Shown: piece after piece, positions 1 to 8,258 of the stretch
Position numbering within the stretch: the stretch's first letter is position 1
Layout: each line of letters begins with the position of its first letter
Assembly: GCA_945870035.1 (NCBI GenBank)
Contig: CAMBQQ010000031.1
Span: 1 to 39,938 of the forward strand
Length of the DNA stretch: 39,938 nt
Origin: Rhizobium sp. Q54
GTDB taxonomy: Bacteria; Pseudomonadota; Alphaproteobacteria; Rhizobiales; Xanthobacteraceae
Reading direction: 5' to 3'
Notes under the pieces: generated by a model
What the model saw: only the letters and a program-made list of their open reading frames with translations
Database searches by the model: none
What the model was told of the DNA's origin: nothing
Program-made: the position numbers and the translations under genes

Positions 1-144
1 GGGAAAAGGCAGCTTGTGCCACCCTCAACAGGACGCCGGGTGCATACGGCGGAGCCGCACCGGCGTCAGATCATCTGCCAATTGCCCGCCGATCCGCGCG
101 GGCTAACGATCACGCAGCAAAAACGCTATTGTTCGAGGTGCCCT
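1..144. repeat. Left copy of 144-bp terminal inverted repeat (element end)
   Basis: Bases 1-144 are the exact reverse complement of 39794-39937. The sequence is non-coding as far as I can see and is structured. A hairpin spans 32-67 (GACGCCGG, one bulged G, TGC, pairing with GCACCGGCGTC). A second hairpin has GCCCGC at 84-89 pairing with GCGGGC at 98-103. The repeat stops inside the stop codon of the neighbouring glycosyltransferase. I infer that this is one end of a multicopy mobile or repetitive element that lies outside the contig. No transposase is visible and I cannot name the family. Confidence 0.9.
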
Positions 145-1175
145 TAAGCTTTCCGCCGTTCTTCGCCCGGCGCGCGGTGCGACAGGTAAGCCAAAAGCTT
201 CATCTCGCGGCGGCCGCGCGTCACCGTGTCGAGCACCAGCCCGACCGAAAAGGACAAAAACGCCATCAGCGTCAGGCCCATCGACAGCACAGCGGTCGGC
301 AATCGCGGCACGGTATGGGTTTCGAGGAAGGTGATGATAATCGGTACCGCCAAACCGATCGAAACGACACCGAGCAAGGATCCGAAAGCGCCGAAAAATA
401 TCAGCGGGCGCTCGCTGCGGTACAATTGCAGGATCGTCCAGAGAATGCGGAAACCGTCGCTCCAGGTGTTGAGCTTGGAAGTCGAGCCGGCCGGCCGCGC
501 ATAATAGGGCGTGTCGATCTCGGCGACCGGCAGGCCGAGTTCGAGCGCATGCACGACCAGCTCGGTCTCGATCTCGAAACCACCCGACAGCATCGGAAAC
601 GATTTGACAAAGCGGCGCGAAAACACCCGGTAGCCCGACAGCATGTCGCTGAAGGTCTTGCCGAACATCGAGGCGACCGATGAGGTCAAAAGCCAATTCC
701 CGGCGCGATGGCCGGCGCGGTAGGCGGCGGCCTCCTGATCGACGCGGTTGCCCACCACCATGTCGAGCCTGTCATGCAGCAGCTTTTCCACCATGCGCTG
801 CGCGCTCGGCGCGTCATAAGTGGCGTCGCCATCGACCAGCACGTAGATATCGGCGTCGATGTCGGTGAACATCCGCCGCACCACGAAGCCCTTGCCCTGG
901 CGGCGCTCCTCGAACACCTCGGCGCCGGCGGCGCGCGCCACCGAAACGGTATTGTCGGTCGAATTGTTGTCGAAGACGAAAATGGTCGCGGACGGCAGCG
1001 CGGCCGCGAAGTCCTTGACCACCTTGGCGACGGCGACCTCCTCGTTGTAGCAAGGGATCAGCACGGCGATCCTGTAACTCTCAAGGCTTCTTATCGACAA
1101 TCCCGGTCCCCTGCCCAAATGTTCACATCCAGGTTGCATAACACCACCGCCGGACGACGGCCTATCAAGTCTCAT
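144..1175 (-). CDS. Family 2 glycosyltransferase, DPM/GtrB-like, membrane-anchored
   Basis: The 343-aa protein has a GT-A fold start (RIAVLIPCYNEE near residue 35), DNNSTDNT near 69-76 and the metal/nucleotide-binding DxD-type motif DGDATYD at 115-121. Two hydrophobic segments near the C-terminus (about 255-320) would anchor it in the inner membrane. Family members move a sugar from a nucleotide donor to polyprenyl phosphate; the sugar here is unknown. The start is uncertain: ATG 1175 gives about 34 residues before the catalytic domain, and ATG 1139 is an alternative; neither has a strong Shine-Dalgarno. The stop TAA (146-144) uses, as its last base, the first base of the terminal repeat, so the original C-terminus may have been slightly longer. 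The gene is divergent from the polyprenyl synthase. Confidence 0.85.
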   Translation of the reverse strand: MRLDRPSSGGGVMQPGCEHLGRGPGLSIRSLESYRIAVLIPCYNEEVAVAKVVKDFAAALPSATIFVFDNNSTDNTVSVARAAGAEVFEERRQGKGFVVRRMFTDIDADIYVLVDGDATYDAPSAQRMVEKLLHDRLDMVVGNRVDQEAAAYRAGHRAGNWLLTSSVASMFGKTFSDMLSGYRVFSRRFVKSFPMLSGGFEIETELVVHALELGLPVAEIDTPYYARPAGSTSKLNTWSDGFRILWTILQLYRSERPLIFFGAFGSLLGVVSIGLAVPIIITFLETHTVPRLPTAVLSMGLTLMAFLSFSVGLVLDTVTRGRREMKLLAYLSHRAPGEERRKA

Positions 1176-1201
1176 GCTTGAAAAGTCTCTTAACCGTCCC
1201 C

Positions 1202-1230
1202 TTGCCGGTTTAACATAGCGTTTCTATGCT
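1202..1230 (+). promoter_or_regulatory. Candidate sigma-70 promoter of the polyprenyl synthase
   Basis: TTGCCG (1202-1207) and TATGCT (1225-1230) are separated by 17 bases in the 89-bp divergent gap. An inverted repeat CATAG/CTATG (1214-1228) overlaps the spacer and -10, so a repressor site is possible. This is pattern-based only. Confidence 0.45.
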
Positions 1231-1264
1231 CGAATGTGTCGCTTAAGCTTGAAGGAGAGGCGTT

Positions 1265-2275
1265 TTGGCCGTCGTAATTCCCTTTGAAAGTCCGCATCCC
1301 GCCTCGATCGAGCGACTGACCCGGCTGTGCGCCCCCGACATGGAGCGCGTCAATGCCATGATCCTGTCGCGCACCGGTTCCGACGTCACCATGATCCCGG
1401 AAGTGGCCAACCACCTGATCTCGTCCGGCGGCAAAAGGCTGCGGCCGATGCTGACTTTGGCGATGGCGAGGCTGTCCGGCTATTCCGGCGACGGCCACAT
1501 CAAACTGTCGGCGGCAGTCGAATTCATGCATACGGCGACCTTGCTGCACGACGATGTCGTCGATCAGAGCGACATGCGGCGCGGCAAGCAGGCGGCGCGC
1601 ATGCTGTGGGGCAATGAGGCGAGCGTGCTGGTCGGCGACTTTCTGCTCGGCCAGGCCTTCAAGATGATGGTCGAGGTCGGCTCCTTGCAGGCGCTCGATA
1701 TTCTGTCATCGGCCGCCGCGGTCATCGCCGAGGGCGAAGTGATGCAACTCGGCGCCGCCAAGAACACCGCCACCAACGAGGACGAATATCTGGCCGTGAT
1801 CCGCGCCAAGACGGCGGAGCTGTTCGCCGCCGCCTGCGAAGTCGGTCCGGTGCTGGCGCAGAAGAGCAAATCGGAAATCGCCGCCTGCCGGTCCTACGGC
1901 ATGAATCTCGGCATTGCTTTCCAGTTGATCGACGACGCGCTCGACTACGGCGGCAAATCGGCCAAGCTCGGCAAGAATGTCGGCGACGATTTCCGCGAAG
2001 GCAAGATCACGCTGCCGGTGGTGCTGTCGTTCCGCCGCGGTTCGGACAGCGAGCGCGCCTTCTGGGACCGGACGCTCGGCAAGGGCGAGGTCAACGACGG
2101 CGATCTCGACACCGCGATGGGCCTGATGGCGAAGCATCACGCCATCGAGGACACGGTCGGCCGCGCCCGACACTATGGCGCGATCGCCACCGATGCGCTG
2201 GCTTTGGTACCGTCCTCGGAAATCAAGACCGCGCTGGAAGAGACCGTGGCGTTCTGTATTTCACGCGCCTACTGA
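1265..2275 (+). CDS. ispB: Long-chain all-trans polyprenyl diphosphate synthase
   Basis: This 336-aa cytosolic prenyltransferase condenses isopentenyl diphosphate onto an allylic primer. The product would be the octa- to decaprenyl diphosphate that becomes the ubiquinone side chain; chain length cannot be read from sequence. GGKRLRP is at 55-61, the first Asp-rich motif LHDDVVD at 94-100 and the second, LIDDALD, at 221-227; length is normal for the family. The start is TTG, chosen because GAAGGAGAGG lies just upstream and no better start exists. It has its own candidate promoter and converges with the next small gene, only 4 bp from its end. Undecaprenyl synthase is excluded, since that enzyme has a different fold. 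The decaprenyl version is often called ddsA. Confidence 0.93.
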   Translation: MAVVIPFESPHPASIERLTRLCAPDMERVNAMILSRTGSDVTMIPEVANHLISSGGKRLRPMLTLAMARLSGYSGDGHIKLSAAVEFMHTATLLHDDVVDQSDMRRGKQAARMLWGNEASVLVGDFLLGQAFKMMVEVGSLQALDILSSAAAVIAEGEVMQLGAAKNTATNEDEYLAVIRAKTAELFAAACEVGPVLAQKSKSEIAACRSYGMNLGIAFQLIDDALDYGGKSAKLGKNVGDDFREGKITLPVVLSFRRGSDSERAFWDRTLGKGEVNDGDLDTAMGLMAKHHAIEDTVGRARHYGAIATDALALVPSSEIKTALEETVAFCISRAY

Positions 2276-2279
2276 TTTT

Positions 2280-2570
2280 TTAGCGGTATTGCGTGTAGCC
2301 GGTATTGGGGTCGCGCCGCAGCGCCGCGCGGACGTTCGGATCAGGGTCCTGGCCGATATATTCGCCATGCTCGATGACTGCCGGGGCGCAACCGTTCGGC
2401 CGCGGCTTGCCGTTGAACCAGACCCCGCGCCAGGAGAACGACGCAGGGGTATCGGCACAGACAATGCGCTGCGCCTTGTATCGCTTGCGAGGCGCGGCGT
2501 CGGCCGGCGCAGCAACGAGCGCCGCTACGGCCAAAGCTGAAAACCCGAGTGCCAGCCAGCGCAATTTCAT
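2280..2570 (-). CDS. Small secreted protein of unknown function
   Basis: The 96-aa protein begins with a classical signal peptide: basic start MKLRW, an Ala/Leu-rich core and a probable cleavage site after ADA near residue 27. The mature part of about 70 residues is basic and has two Cys (CADTP and GCAP), which could form one disulfide in the periplasm. It contains GVWFNGKPRPNG and ends in YTQYR. I do not recognise a domain. It lies on the same strand 53 bp after ispE and could be the last gene of the TPR-ispE unit. The gene is shorter than the overlapping reading frame around it; the ATG at 2570 is chosen because the signal peptide starts there. Confidence 0.75.
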   Translation of the reverse strand: MKLRWLALGFSALAVAALVAAPADAAPRKRYKAQRIVCADTPASFSWRGVWFNGKPRPNGCAPAVIEHGEYIGQDPDPNVRAALRRDPNTGYTQYR

Positions 2571-2623
2571 GGTCGTCTCCAAAACATCCTGACACCGACA
2601 TTTGCGCTGCAAAGGGGGCGAAT

Positions 2624-3496
2624 TCAAGGGGCAGCGCCAAGAACCGCCGGCGCGACCCACCAGTCCTGGTGCGCCGCCGAGAGTTGCGAAGCCGCGGCGT
2701 GGGCTTCGTCCGCCGTCGCAAACAACGCAAAACAGGTCGAGCCCGAACCCGACATGCGCGACAACAAGGCGACGGGCAAAGCCTCCAGCGCACCGAGAAC
2801 CTCGGCGACCACCGGCGCGCGGGCAATGGCCGCTTGCGTAAGATCGTTGCCATGCGCCTGAAGGAAATCGACCAGTCCGCAAAGATCGCGTGGGATCGCC
2901 TGCGGTGACAGCGCGTGGGTCTGGGGCATGACCTTGTAGGCGGCGAAAACATCGCGCGTCGCCAGCGCCACGCCGGGATTGACCAGCACTGCATGCAATG
3001 GCGGCAGCGTCAACGGTGGCGACAGGCGCTCGCCGATGCCGCTCATGATGCAGGGGCGCGACGCCATGCATACGGGAACGTCGGCGCCCGTGCGCAAGGC
3101 CGCCAGCATCAGCCGCGCATCGTCGATGGATAAATCGTTGGCGCGGGCGAGACAGCGCAATGCGGCGGCCGCGTCGGCCGAACCGCCGCCGATACCGGCG
3201 GCGACCGGCAGTTGCTTGTCGAGCCGGAAGCGGCCGCCCTTGAGGCCCTTGATGCCGTCGTTCAGCGCGGCTGCCGCTTTCAGAACCAGATTTTCGGATG
3301 GCGCGCCGCTCGCCGCAGCGTAAGGCCCAGTGACATCGAGCGTCGTGTCGCCGCCGGGTTCAAGCGCCAGCCTGTCGGCGAGATCGGCGAAAACGACGAG
3401 GCTTTCGAGATCGTGATAGCCGTCGGCGCGGCGGCCGAGCACGCGCAAGGTGAGGTTGATCTTGGCGCAAGCCTTCTCGACGAGCGTCGCCGTCAC
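2624..3496 (-). CDS. ispE: 4-diphosphocytidyl-2-C-methyl-D-erythritol kinase
   Basis: This is the GHMP kinase of the non-mevalonate (MEP) pathway. It phosphorylates CDP-methylerythritol with ATP on the way to isopentenyl diphosphate. The 290 residues match the family. AKINLTLRV at 11-19 carries the expected catalytic Lys, PVAAGIGGGSADAAAAL at 97-113 is the ATP-binding Gly-rich loop, and GADVPV at 137-142 carries the catalytic Asp. The start is GTG at 3496, immediately after the TAA of the upstream TPR gene (TAAGTG), so the two are probably translationally coupled. Its product feeds prenyl synthases such as the one 350 bp away. Confidence 0.95.
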   Translation of the reverse strand: MTATLVEKACAKINLTLRVLGRRADGYHDLESLVVFADLADRLALEPGGDTTLDVTGPYAAASGAPSENLVLKAAAALNDGIKGLKGGRFRLDKQLPVAAGIGGGSADAAAALRCLARANDLSIDDARLMLAALRTGADVPVCMASRPCIMSGIGERLSPPLTLPPLHAVLVNPGVALATRDVFAAYKVMPQTHALSPQAIPRDLCGLVDFLQAHGNDLTQAAIARAPVVAEVLGALEALPVALLSRMSGSGSTCFALFATADEAHAAASQLSAAHQDWWVAPAVLGAAP

Positions 3497-5275
3497 TTAA
3501 CCGCCGTTAGGCTTGGCTGGCGGCTTGTCGCCGGCCTTGGCCTGCGACGACGTTTCTTCCGGCAAGCCCTTTTGCAGCTTTTCCAGAATCTTCGGCAGTT
3601 CTTCCGGTTCGGGCTTGAGGTCGCGCGCATGCGCCCACTGGAAATTGGCCTCGAGCGTGCGGCCGATGCGCCAGTAAGCGTCGCCAAGATGATCGTTGAT
3701 GGTCGGGTCTTCCGGCTTCAACTCGATGGCGCGCTCAATCTGCTTGGTGGCGTCCTCGTAATTGCCGAGGCGATAATAGGCCCAGCCGAGCGAGTCGACG
3801 ATATAACCGTCGTCGGGACGCTGCTGCACCGCCTTCTTTATCATGGCCATGCCTTCATCGAGGTTGATGCCCTGGTCGATCCACGAATAGCCAAGATAGT
3901 TGAGGACGTGCGGCTGGTCAGGGAACAGATCGAGCGCCTTTTTCAGGTCGGCCTCGGCCTTGGCCCATTGCTTCGAGCGCTCGTAGCAGATGCCGCGGAA
4001 ATAGAAGCTGACCCAGTTCGCCTTCTCCGGCTTGGCGATTAGATCGATGGCCTTGCTGTAGGTTTCGGCGCAGGCGGCGAACTTCTTGTGGCCGCGCTGG
4101 ATATTGCCAAGCGCGTTGATCGCCTCGACGTCCTTCGGATCCTGCGCGATAATTCCTGTAAGTTGCTTCTCGGCCTCCTCGGCACGCTCCAGGGCATCGA
4201 GATTGGCCGCCATCTGGATCGCGGCATTGCGATGCAGCGGCGAGCTGGCCGGAATCCGCTGATAAACGGCAAGCGCCATTTCCGGCTTCTTCAGCGACTC
4301 GTAAAGATCGGCCAGCGACAACAACGCCAGGGGATGGTTCGGCACCAGATGCAGCGATAGCTGCAAATAAACCATGCCGAGGTCCTCGCCGCCGCGGCGG
4401 CCGAGCGAGGCGCCTAGGCCGTACAGGGCCTCGGCGGCGCCGGCCTGCGCATTGGTGACCAGAACCGGCAATTTTTCGCCGGCTTTGATCTTCGTCATCG
4501 CCTGCATCACCAGCGGGTGGCGCGGCAGAACCTTGTCGAAAGTCTCGAACACGGCGAGCGCGTCCTGCGCCGGTTTATTGCGCGACAGCCAACTGCCATA
4601 GGCCTCTACGACACGCAGCGCCGAGGAGTCGAGCTTGTAGGCGCGCTCGAAACGCTTGCCCGCCTCGACCTTGTTGCCGGCGAGTTCGTAGATCATGCCG
4701 GCGTGCAGATCCTTGAAGATCGCATACCAGTCAGGGCCGGCGAGCTTGTCGATCGCCGCAATGGCGCTCTTGCTGTCGCCGCCGCCGGTCAGGCTCCAGG
4801 CGGTGAGCAACGTCGCTGTCAGGTCGGTGATCGGGCCACGTACCGACTGGGCGATATCCTTGCGCGCGGCGACGTATTTCGATTGCTTGAGCGCATTAAC
4901 GCCAAGCACCAGACGGGCGACGCGGTCCGACTTGTTGGCCGACGCCAACGCTTCCGCCAGCTTGACGGCTTCATCGACATTGCCGCCGATCAGAAACGAC
5001 AGGAAAGCGCGGTCGAGCAAATCTCCATTTTTCGGATCGCGCTTGAGCGCATTGCGGTAATAGGCCGCGGCGGCGCTGGCGTCGCGCTGCTGCCCGGCAT
5101 GGCGGGCGGCCAGATAGCTGCCCGAGGCGGTGAGGCCCGACAGTTCCATCGCGGTCGGCTTGCGCTCGCCGGCGCCTTGCGCACCCTGCGCCATGGCGGA
5201 GGCGGGCGCAGCGGCTAAAAAAACGGCAAAGGCGGCAGCGGCGGCGCAACACCGGAACAAGCTCGAAAAGGTCAC
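3497..5275 (-). CDS. Exported tetratricopeptide-repeat protein
   Basis: A 592-aa protein that starts with a signal peptide (VTFSSLFRCC, a long Ala/Phe core, cleavage near ASAMAQ) followed by many 34-residue TPR-like helical pairs, for example YYRNALKRDPKNGDLLDRAF and IERAIELKPEDPTINDHLGDAYWRIG, and a short Lys/Pro-rich tail. TPR arrays are protein-protein docking surfaces; here they would lie in the periplasm or on the outer membrane. No enzymatic motif is seen. The reading frame is open far upstream (to 5638), but the GTG at 5275 places the signal peptide at the N-terminus and has GGAG 12 bases upstream. It is followed without a gap by ispE; no functional link to isoprenoids is known to me. 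Confidence 0.85.
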   Translation of the reverse strand: MTFSSLFRCCAAAAAFAVFLAAAPASAMAQGAQGAGERKPTAMELSGLTASGSYLAARHAGQQRDASAAAAYYRNALKRDPKNGDLLDRAFLSFLIGGNVDEAVKLAEALASANKSDRVARLVLGVNALKQSKYVAARKDIAQSVRGPITDLTATLLTAWSLTGGGDSKSAIAAIDKLAGPDWYAIFKDLHAGMIYELAGNKVEAGKRFERAYKLDSSALRVVEAYGSWLSRNKPAQDALAVFETFDKVLPRHPLVMQAMTKIKAGEKLPVLVTNAQAGAAEALYGLGASLGRRGGEDLGMVYLQLSLHLVPNHPLALLSLADLYESLKKPEMALAVYQRIPASSPLHRNAAIQMAANLDALERAEEAEKQLTGIIAQDPKDVEAINALGNIQRGHKKFAACAETYSKAIDLIAKPEKANWVSFYFRGICYERSKQWAKAEADLKKALDLFPDQPHVLNYLGYSWIDQGINLDEGMAMIKKAVQQRPDDGYIVDSLGWAYYRLGNYEDATKQIERAIELKPEDPTINDHLGDAYWRIGRTLEANFQWAHARDLKPEPEELPKILEKLQKGLPEETSSQAKAGDKPPAKPNGG

Positions 5276-5304
5276 TGGCGATGCTCCATGCAGCGGCGCA
5301 CTTT

Positions 5305-5318
5305 GGTTCGCGCGAACC
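5305..5318. promoter_or_regulatory. 14-bp perfect palindrome upstream of the TPR gene
   Basis: GGTTCGCGCGAACC lies 30 bp before the GTG of the TPR gene, flanked by near-matching CTTTGG and CCAAGG. It sits where an operator or a 5' leader hairpin would be. No regulator is recognised. Confidence 0.25.
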
Positions 5319-5441
5319 GCCAAGGTTTGATTCAGAATGGCCTTTTTACGCCGCCGCCGCAAGAACACCCACCGCGGCACGCTGCCGAATAGCTTGAAAG
5401 CCTCGATGTGGCGGTATCGTGGCCGCCTCGCCGGCCGCCAA

Positions 5442-7106
5442 TCACATGTTCGAATAGTTCGGCCCGCCGGAGCCTTCCGGCGGCACCCAGGTGATGTTCT
5501 GATTCGGGTCCTTGATGTCGCAGGTTTTGCAGTGGACGCAGTTCTGCGCGTTGATGACGAATTTCGGGTTGCCCGCCTCTTCGACCCATTCATAGACGCC
5601 GGCCGGGCAATAGCGCGCCGAGGGGCCGGCAAAAACATCGTGCTCGGACGACTTCTGCAACGCCATGTCCTTGACCTTGAGATGCGGCGGCTGGTCTTCC
5701 TCGTGGTTGGTGCTGGACAAGAACACCGACGACAATTTGTCGAAGGTCAATTTGCCGTCGGGCTTGGGATAGGCAATGCGCTCGCATTCGGCGGCGGGCT
5801 TGAGCGACGCGTAATCCGCCTTGCCGTGCTTGAGCGTGCCGAACAGCGAGAAGCCGAAGGTGTTGGTCCACATGTCGAGCCCGCCGAGCGCGATGCCGAT
5901 CAAGGTGCCGAACTTCGACCATAGCGGCTTGGCGTTGCGCACGCGAAACAGGTCCTTGCCGATCGGCGACGCGCGCCACGCCGCCTCATAATCGGAAAGC
6001 TCGTCGTGGCTGCGGCCGGCGGAAAGTGCGGCATGTGCGGCATCGGCGGCAAGAATTCCGGACAGCATCGCGTTATGCGAACCCTTGATGCGCGGCACGT
6101 TGACGAGGCCGGCATCGCAGCCGATCAGCGCGCCGCCGGCGAATGTCAGCTTCGGCACCGACTGGTAGCCGCCTTCGGTGATGGCGCGCGCGCCATAGGA
6201 CAGGCGCTTGCCGCCTTCGAACGTATCGCGCACGGATGGATGCGTCTTGAAGCGCTGGAATTCATCGAAAGGCGACAGATACGGGTTACTGTAGTTGAGA
6301 TGCACGACGAAGCCGACCGACACCAGATTGTCGTCGAAGTGATAGAGGAACGAGCCGCCGCCGGTCGAACCGTCGAGCGGCCAGCCGAACGAATGCTGCA
6401 CCAGTCCCTTCTTGTGCTTCGAGGGATCGACCTGCCACAGCTCTTTCAGACCGATGCCGAATTTCTGCGGCTCGCGACCTTCGGCCAGGCCGAATTTGGC
6501 GATCAACTGCTTGCCGAGATTGCCGCGCGCGCCTTCGGCGAACAACGTGTACTTGGCATGCAGTTCCATGCCACGGGTGAAGGCGGCGTTCGGTTCGCCG
6601 TTCTTGCCGATGCCCATGTCACCTGTAGCAATGCCGCGCACGGCGCCAGCTTCGTTGTAGAGAACTTCCGCCGCGGCAAAGCCGGGATAGATTTCGACGC
6701 CGAGTGCTTCGGCCTTTCCCGCCAGCCAGCGGCAGACATTGCCCAGCGAGACGATGTAGTTGCCGTGATTACCCATCAGCGGCGGCATCAGGAAATTCGG
6801 CAGCCGGATGCCGCTGCTTTCCCCGAGGAAATAGAAACGGTCGTCTTCCACCTTGGTTTTGATTGGCGTGTCTTCGCTGCGCCATTCCGGCAGCAATTTG
6901 TCGAGGCCGGACGGATCGATCACCGCGCCGGACAGAATGTGCGCGCCGACTTCGGAACCCTTTTCCACAACCACGACGGAGGCGTCCGGATTGAGTTGCT
7001 TGAGGCGGATCGCCGCGGCCAGTCCCGCCGGACCCGCGCCGACCACGACGACGTCGAATTCCATAGCTTCGCGTTCTATGGTTTCGCGGGCGGGCTGTTC
7101 CGTCAT
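5442..7106 (-). CDS. Electron transfer flavoprotein-ubiquinone oxidoreductase
   Basis: The 554-aa enzyme takes electrons from electron transfer flavoprotein (reduced by acyl-CoA and other dehydrogenases) and passes them to ubiquinone at the membrane. The FAD-binding GAGPAG is at 23-28. Four Cys for a [4Fe-4S] cluster lie at the C-terminus: C500, then C523, C526 and C529 in CVHCKTC. The start ATG at 7106 has GGAGAT about 10 bases upstream and gives the normal N-terminus. The frame extends to 7178, but that extension has no support. The upstream gap is shared with the divergent uracil-DNA glycosylase. The quinol it makes can feed both the bc1 complex and the CydAB oxidase encoded in this window. 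Confidence 0.95.
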   Translation of the reverse strand: MTEQPARETIEREAMEFDVVVVGAGPAGLAAAIRLKQLNPDASVVVVEKGSEVGAHILSGAVIDPSGLDKLLPEWRSEDTPIKTKVEDDRFYFLGESSGIRLPNFLMPPLMGNHGNYIVSLGNVCRWLAGKAEALGVEIYPGFAAAEVLYNEAGAVRGIATGDMGIGKNGEPNAAFTRGMELHAKYTLFAEGARGNLGKQLIAKFGLAEGREPQKFGIGLKELWQVDPSKHKKGLVQHSFGWPLDGSTGGGSFLYHFDDNLVSVGFVVHLNYSNPYLSPFDEFQRFKTHPSVRDTFEGGKRLSYGARAITEGGYQSVPKLTFAGGALIGCDAGLVNVPRIKGSHNAMLSGILAADAAHAALSAGRSHDELSDYEAAWRASPIGKDLFRVRNAKPLWSKFGTLIGIALGGLDMWTNTFGFSLFGTLKHGKADYASLKPAAECERIAYPKPDGKLTFDKLSSVFLSSTNHEEDQPPHLKVKDMALQKSSEHDVFAGPSARYCPAGVYEWVEEAGNPKFVINAQNCVHCKTCDIKDPNQNITWVPPEGSGGPNYSNM

Positions 7107-7199
7107 CGGGATCTCCGGGTTCTTGTAATCATTCCATTTTCCACGTTTGGCCAGCGTGGGCAATCGCGCGGACGGCATATTCCTTGTAGCTTTTGTTTT

Positions 7200-7250
7200 G
7201 ACGCGTTTTCTTCACGCGAACCGGTACCCACTTCGCTCGAAAACGCTCTA
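7200..7250. repeat. Rhizobiales-type palindromic repeat (GCGTTTTC type)
   Basis: Arms GCGTTTTC (7203-7210) and GAAAACGC (7239-7246) enclose ACCGGTACC. I recall this element as very common in Bradyrhizobium and relatives. It ends directly before the ribosome-binding region of the uracil-DNA glycosylase gene. Confidence 0.8.
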
Positions 7251-7260
7251 GGATGCCTCG

Positions 7261-8178
7261 ATGATGGCCGCACACGACCTCACCGCCCGCCAATTGCTCG
7301 ACTTCTACCTCGAAGCCGGGGCCGACGCGCTTGTCGGCGAGGAAGCCGTGGACCGGTTTGCGGAAACTCCTTCACCTCCCCCTGAAAGGGGGAGCGAAAG
7401 GCGGCCTTCGGCCGCCGTCTTTAGCGGGAAGAACGCCGATGCGGAGCATCGGCTATCGAGCGAAGCTCACCGGGTGGGGGTCAATCCCTCAGGAAGCGAC
7501 CCCACCCGATCCGCGCTTCGCGCGGACCACCCTCCCCTTTCAGGGGAGGGAAAAAACATGGTGGCCACCGACGACGCCATCGCGGCGGCGCGCGAAGCCG
7601 CGCGCAGCGCCTCCTCGCTCGATGAGTTGCGCGCCGCACTCGAGAAATTCGACGGCTGCGCGCTGAAGGGCTCGGCGACGCGCCTGGTTTTTGCCGACGG
7701 CAATCCAAGCGCGAAAATCATGCTGGTCGGCGAAGCGCCCGGCCGCGACGAGGACATTGAGGGAGTGCCGTTTGTCGGCCGCGCCGGCAAACTTCTCGAC
7801 CGCATGCTGGCGGCGATCGGCCTCGACCGCACCTCGGTCTATTTGGCCAACGTCGTGCCATGGCGACCGCCCGGCAACCGCACGCCGACGCCGCAGGAGA
7901 CCCAGATCTGCCTGCCCTTCGTGCTGCGGCAGGTCGAACTCGCCAATCCCGATATTCTCATCTGCCTCGGCCAGCTTTCGGCGCAGGCGCTGCTCGGCAC
8001 CAAGGACAGCATCTCCAAGTCGCGCGGTCGCTGGTTCACTTTTACCACCGGGTATGCCGAAAAACGCGAGATCCGCGCCATGCCGATCTTCCATCCCGAT
8101 TTCCTGCTGCTCAGCCCATTGCAAAAGCGCATCGCCTGGCGCGATCTCCTCAGCGTCAAGAAAGCGCTGGCCGAGTGA
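7261..8178 (+). CDS. Uracil-DNA glycosylase, family 4 type, with in-frame palindromic insert
   Basis: A 305-aa base-excision repair enzyme that removes uracil from DNA. The conserved N-terminal piece ([22 protein letters not shown]) is at about 12-33. Residues about 37-97 are encoded by a palindromic repeat (7371-7550, 180 nt, frame kept). The catalytic domain follows: GEAPG at 157-161, [25 protein letters not shown] and, near the C-terminus, IFHPDFLL. The first iron-sulfur Cys pair reads C-A-L-K at 133-136, so one expected Cys is Lys; two later Cys remain (ICLPF and ICLG). Starts are ATG 7261 or 7264. A second possible start, ATG 7558, has a strong GGGGAGGG supplied by the repeat and would give a 206-aa form with the whole catalytic domain. 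Confidence 0.88.
   Translation: MMAAHDLTARQLLDFYLEAGADALVGEEAVDRFAETPSPPPERGSERRPSAAVFSGKNADAEHRLSSEAHRVGVNPSGSDPTRSALRADHPPLSGEGKNMVATDDAIAAAREAARSASSLDELRAALEKFDGCALKGSATRLVFADGNPSAKIMLVGEAPGRDEDIEGVPFVGRAGKLLDRMLAAIGLDRTSVYLANVVPWRPPGNRTPTPQETQICLPFVLRQVELANPDILICLGQLSAQALLGTKDSISKSRGRWFTFTTGYAEKREIRAMPIFHPDFLLLSPLQKRIAWRDLLSVKKALAE
7371..7550. repeat. Palindromic element inside the uracil-DNA glycosylase gene
   Basis: The ends pair: CACCTCCCCCTGAAAGG at the left, CCCTTTCAGGGGAGGG at the right. Inside are smaller hairpins: GGCGGCC/GGCCGCC, GCCGATG/CATCGGC, CGGGTGGGGGTC/GACCCCACCCG and CCGCGCTTCGCGCGG. The element is 180 nt, a multiple of three, without a stop in the gene's frame, and encodes a Pro/Gly/Ser/Arg-rich peptide. 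It is the same type as the copies at 10262, 13011, 18149 and 24955. Confidence 0.9.
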
Positions 8179-8258
8179 TGGCCGCCGCCAAAGTCATGCC
8201 GCACCGAAAATAGATGCCGACGCTCGGGATTGAAGCTGAGTACGCCGACGAATGAGCG

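Noticed and set aside
6006..7385. 459-aa plus-strand frame over the ETF-quinone oxidoreductase gene
   Set aside because: It lies antisense to a clear enzyme, has atypical composition and runs into the glycosylase gene.
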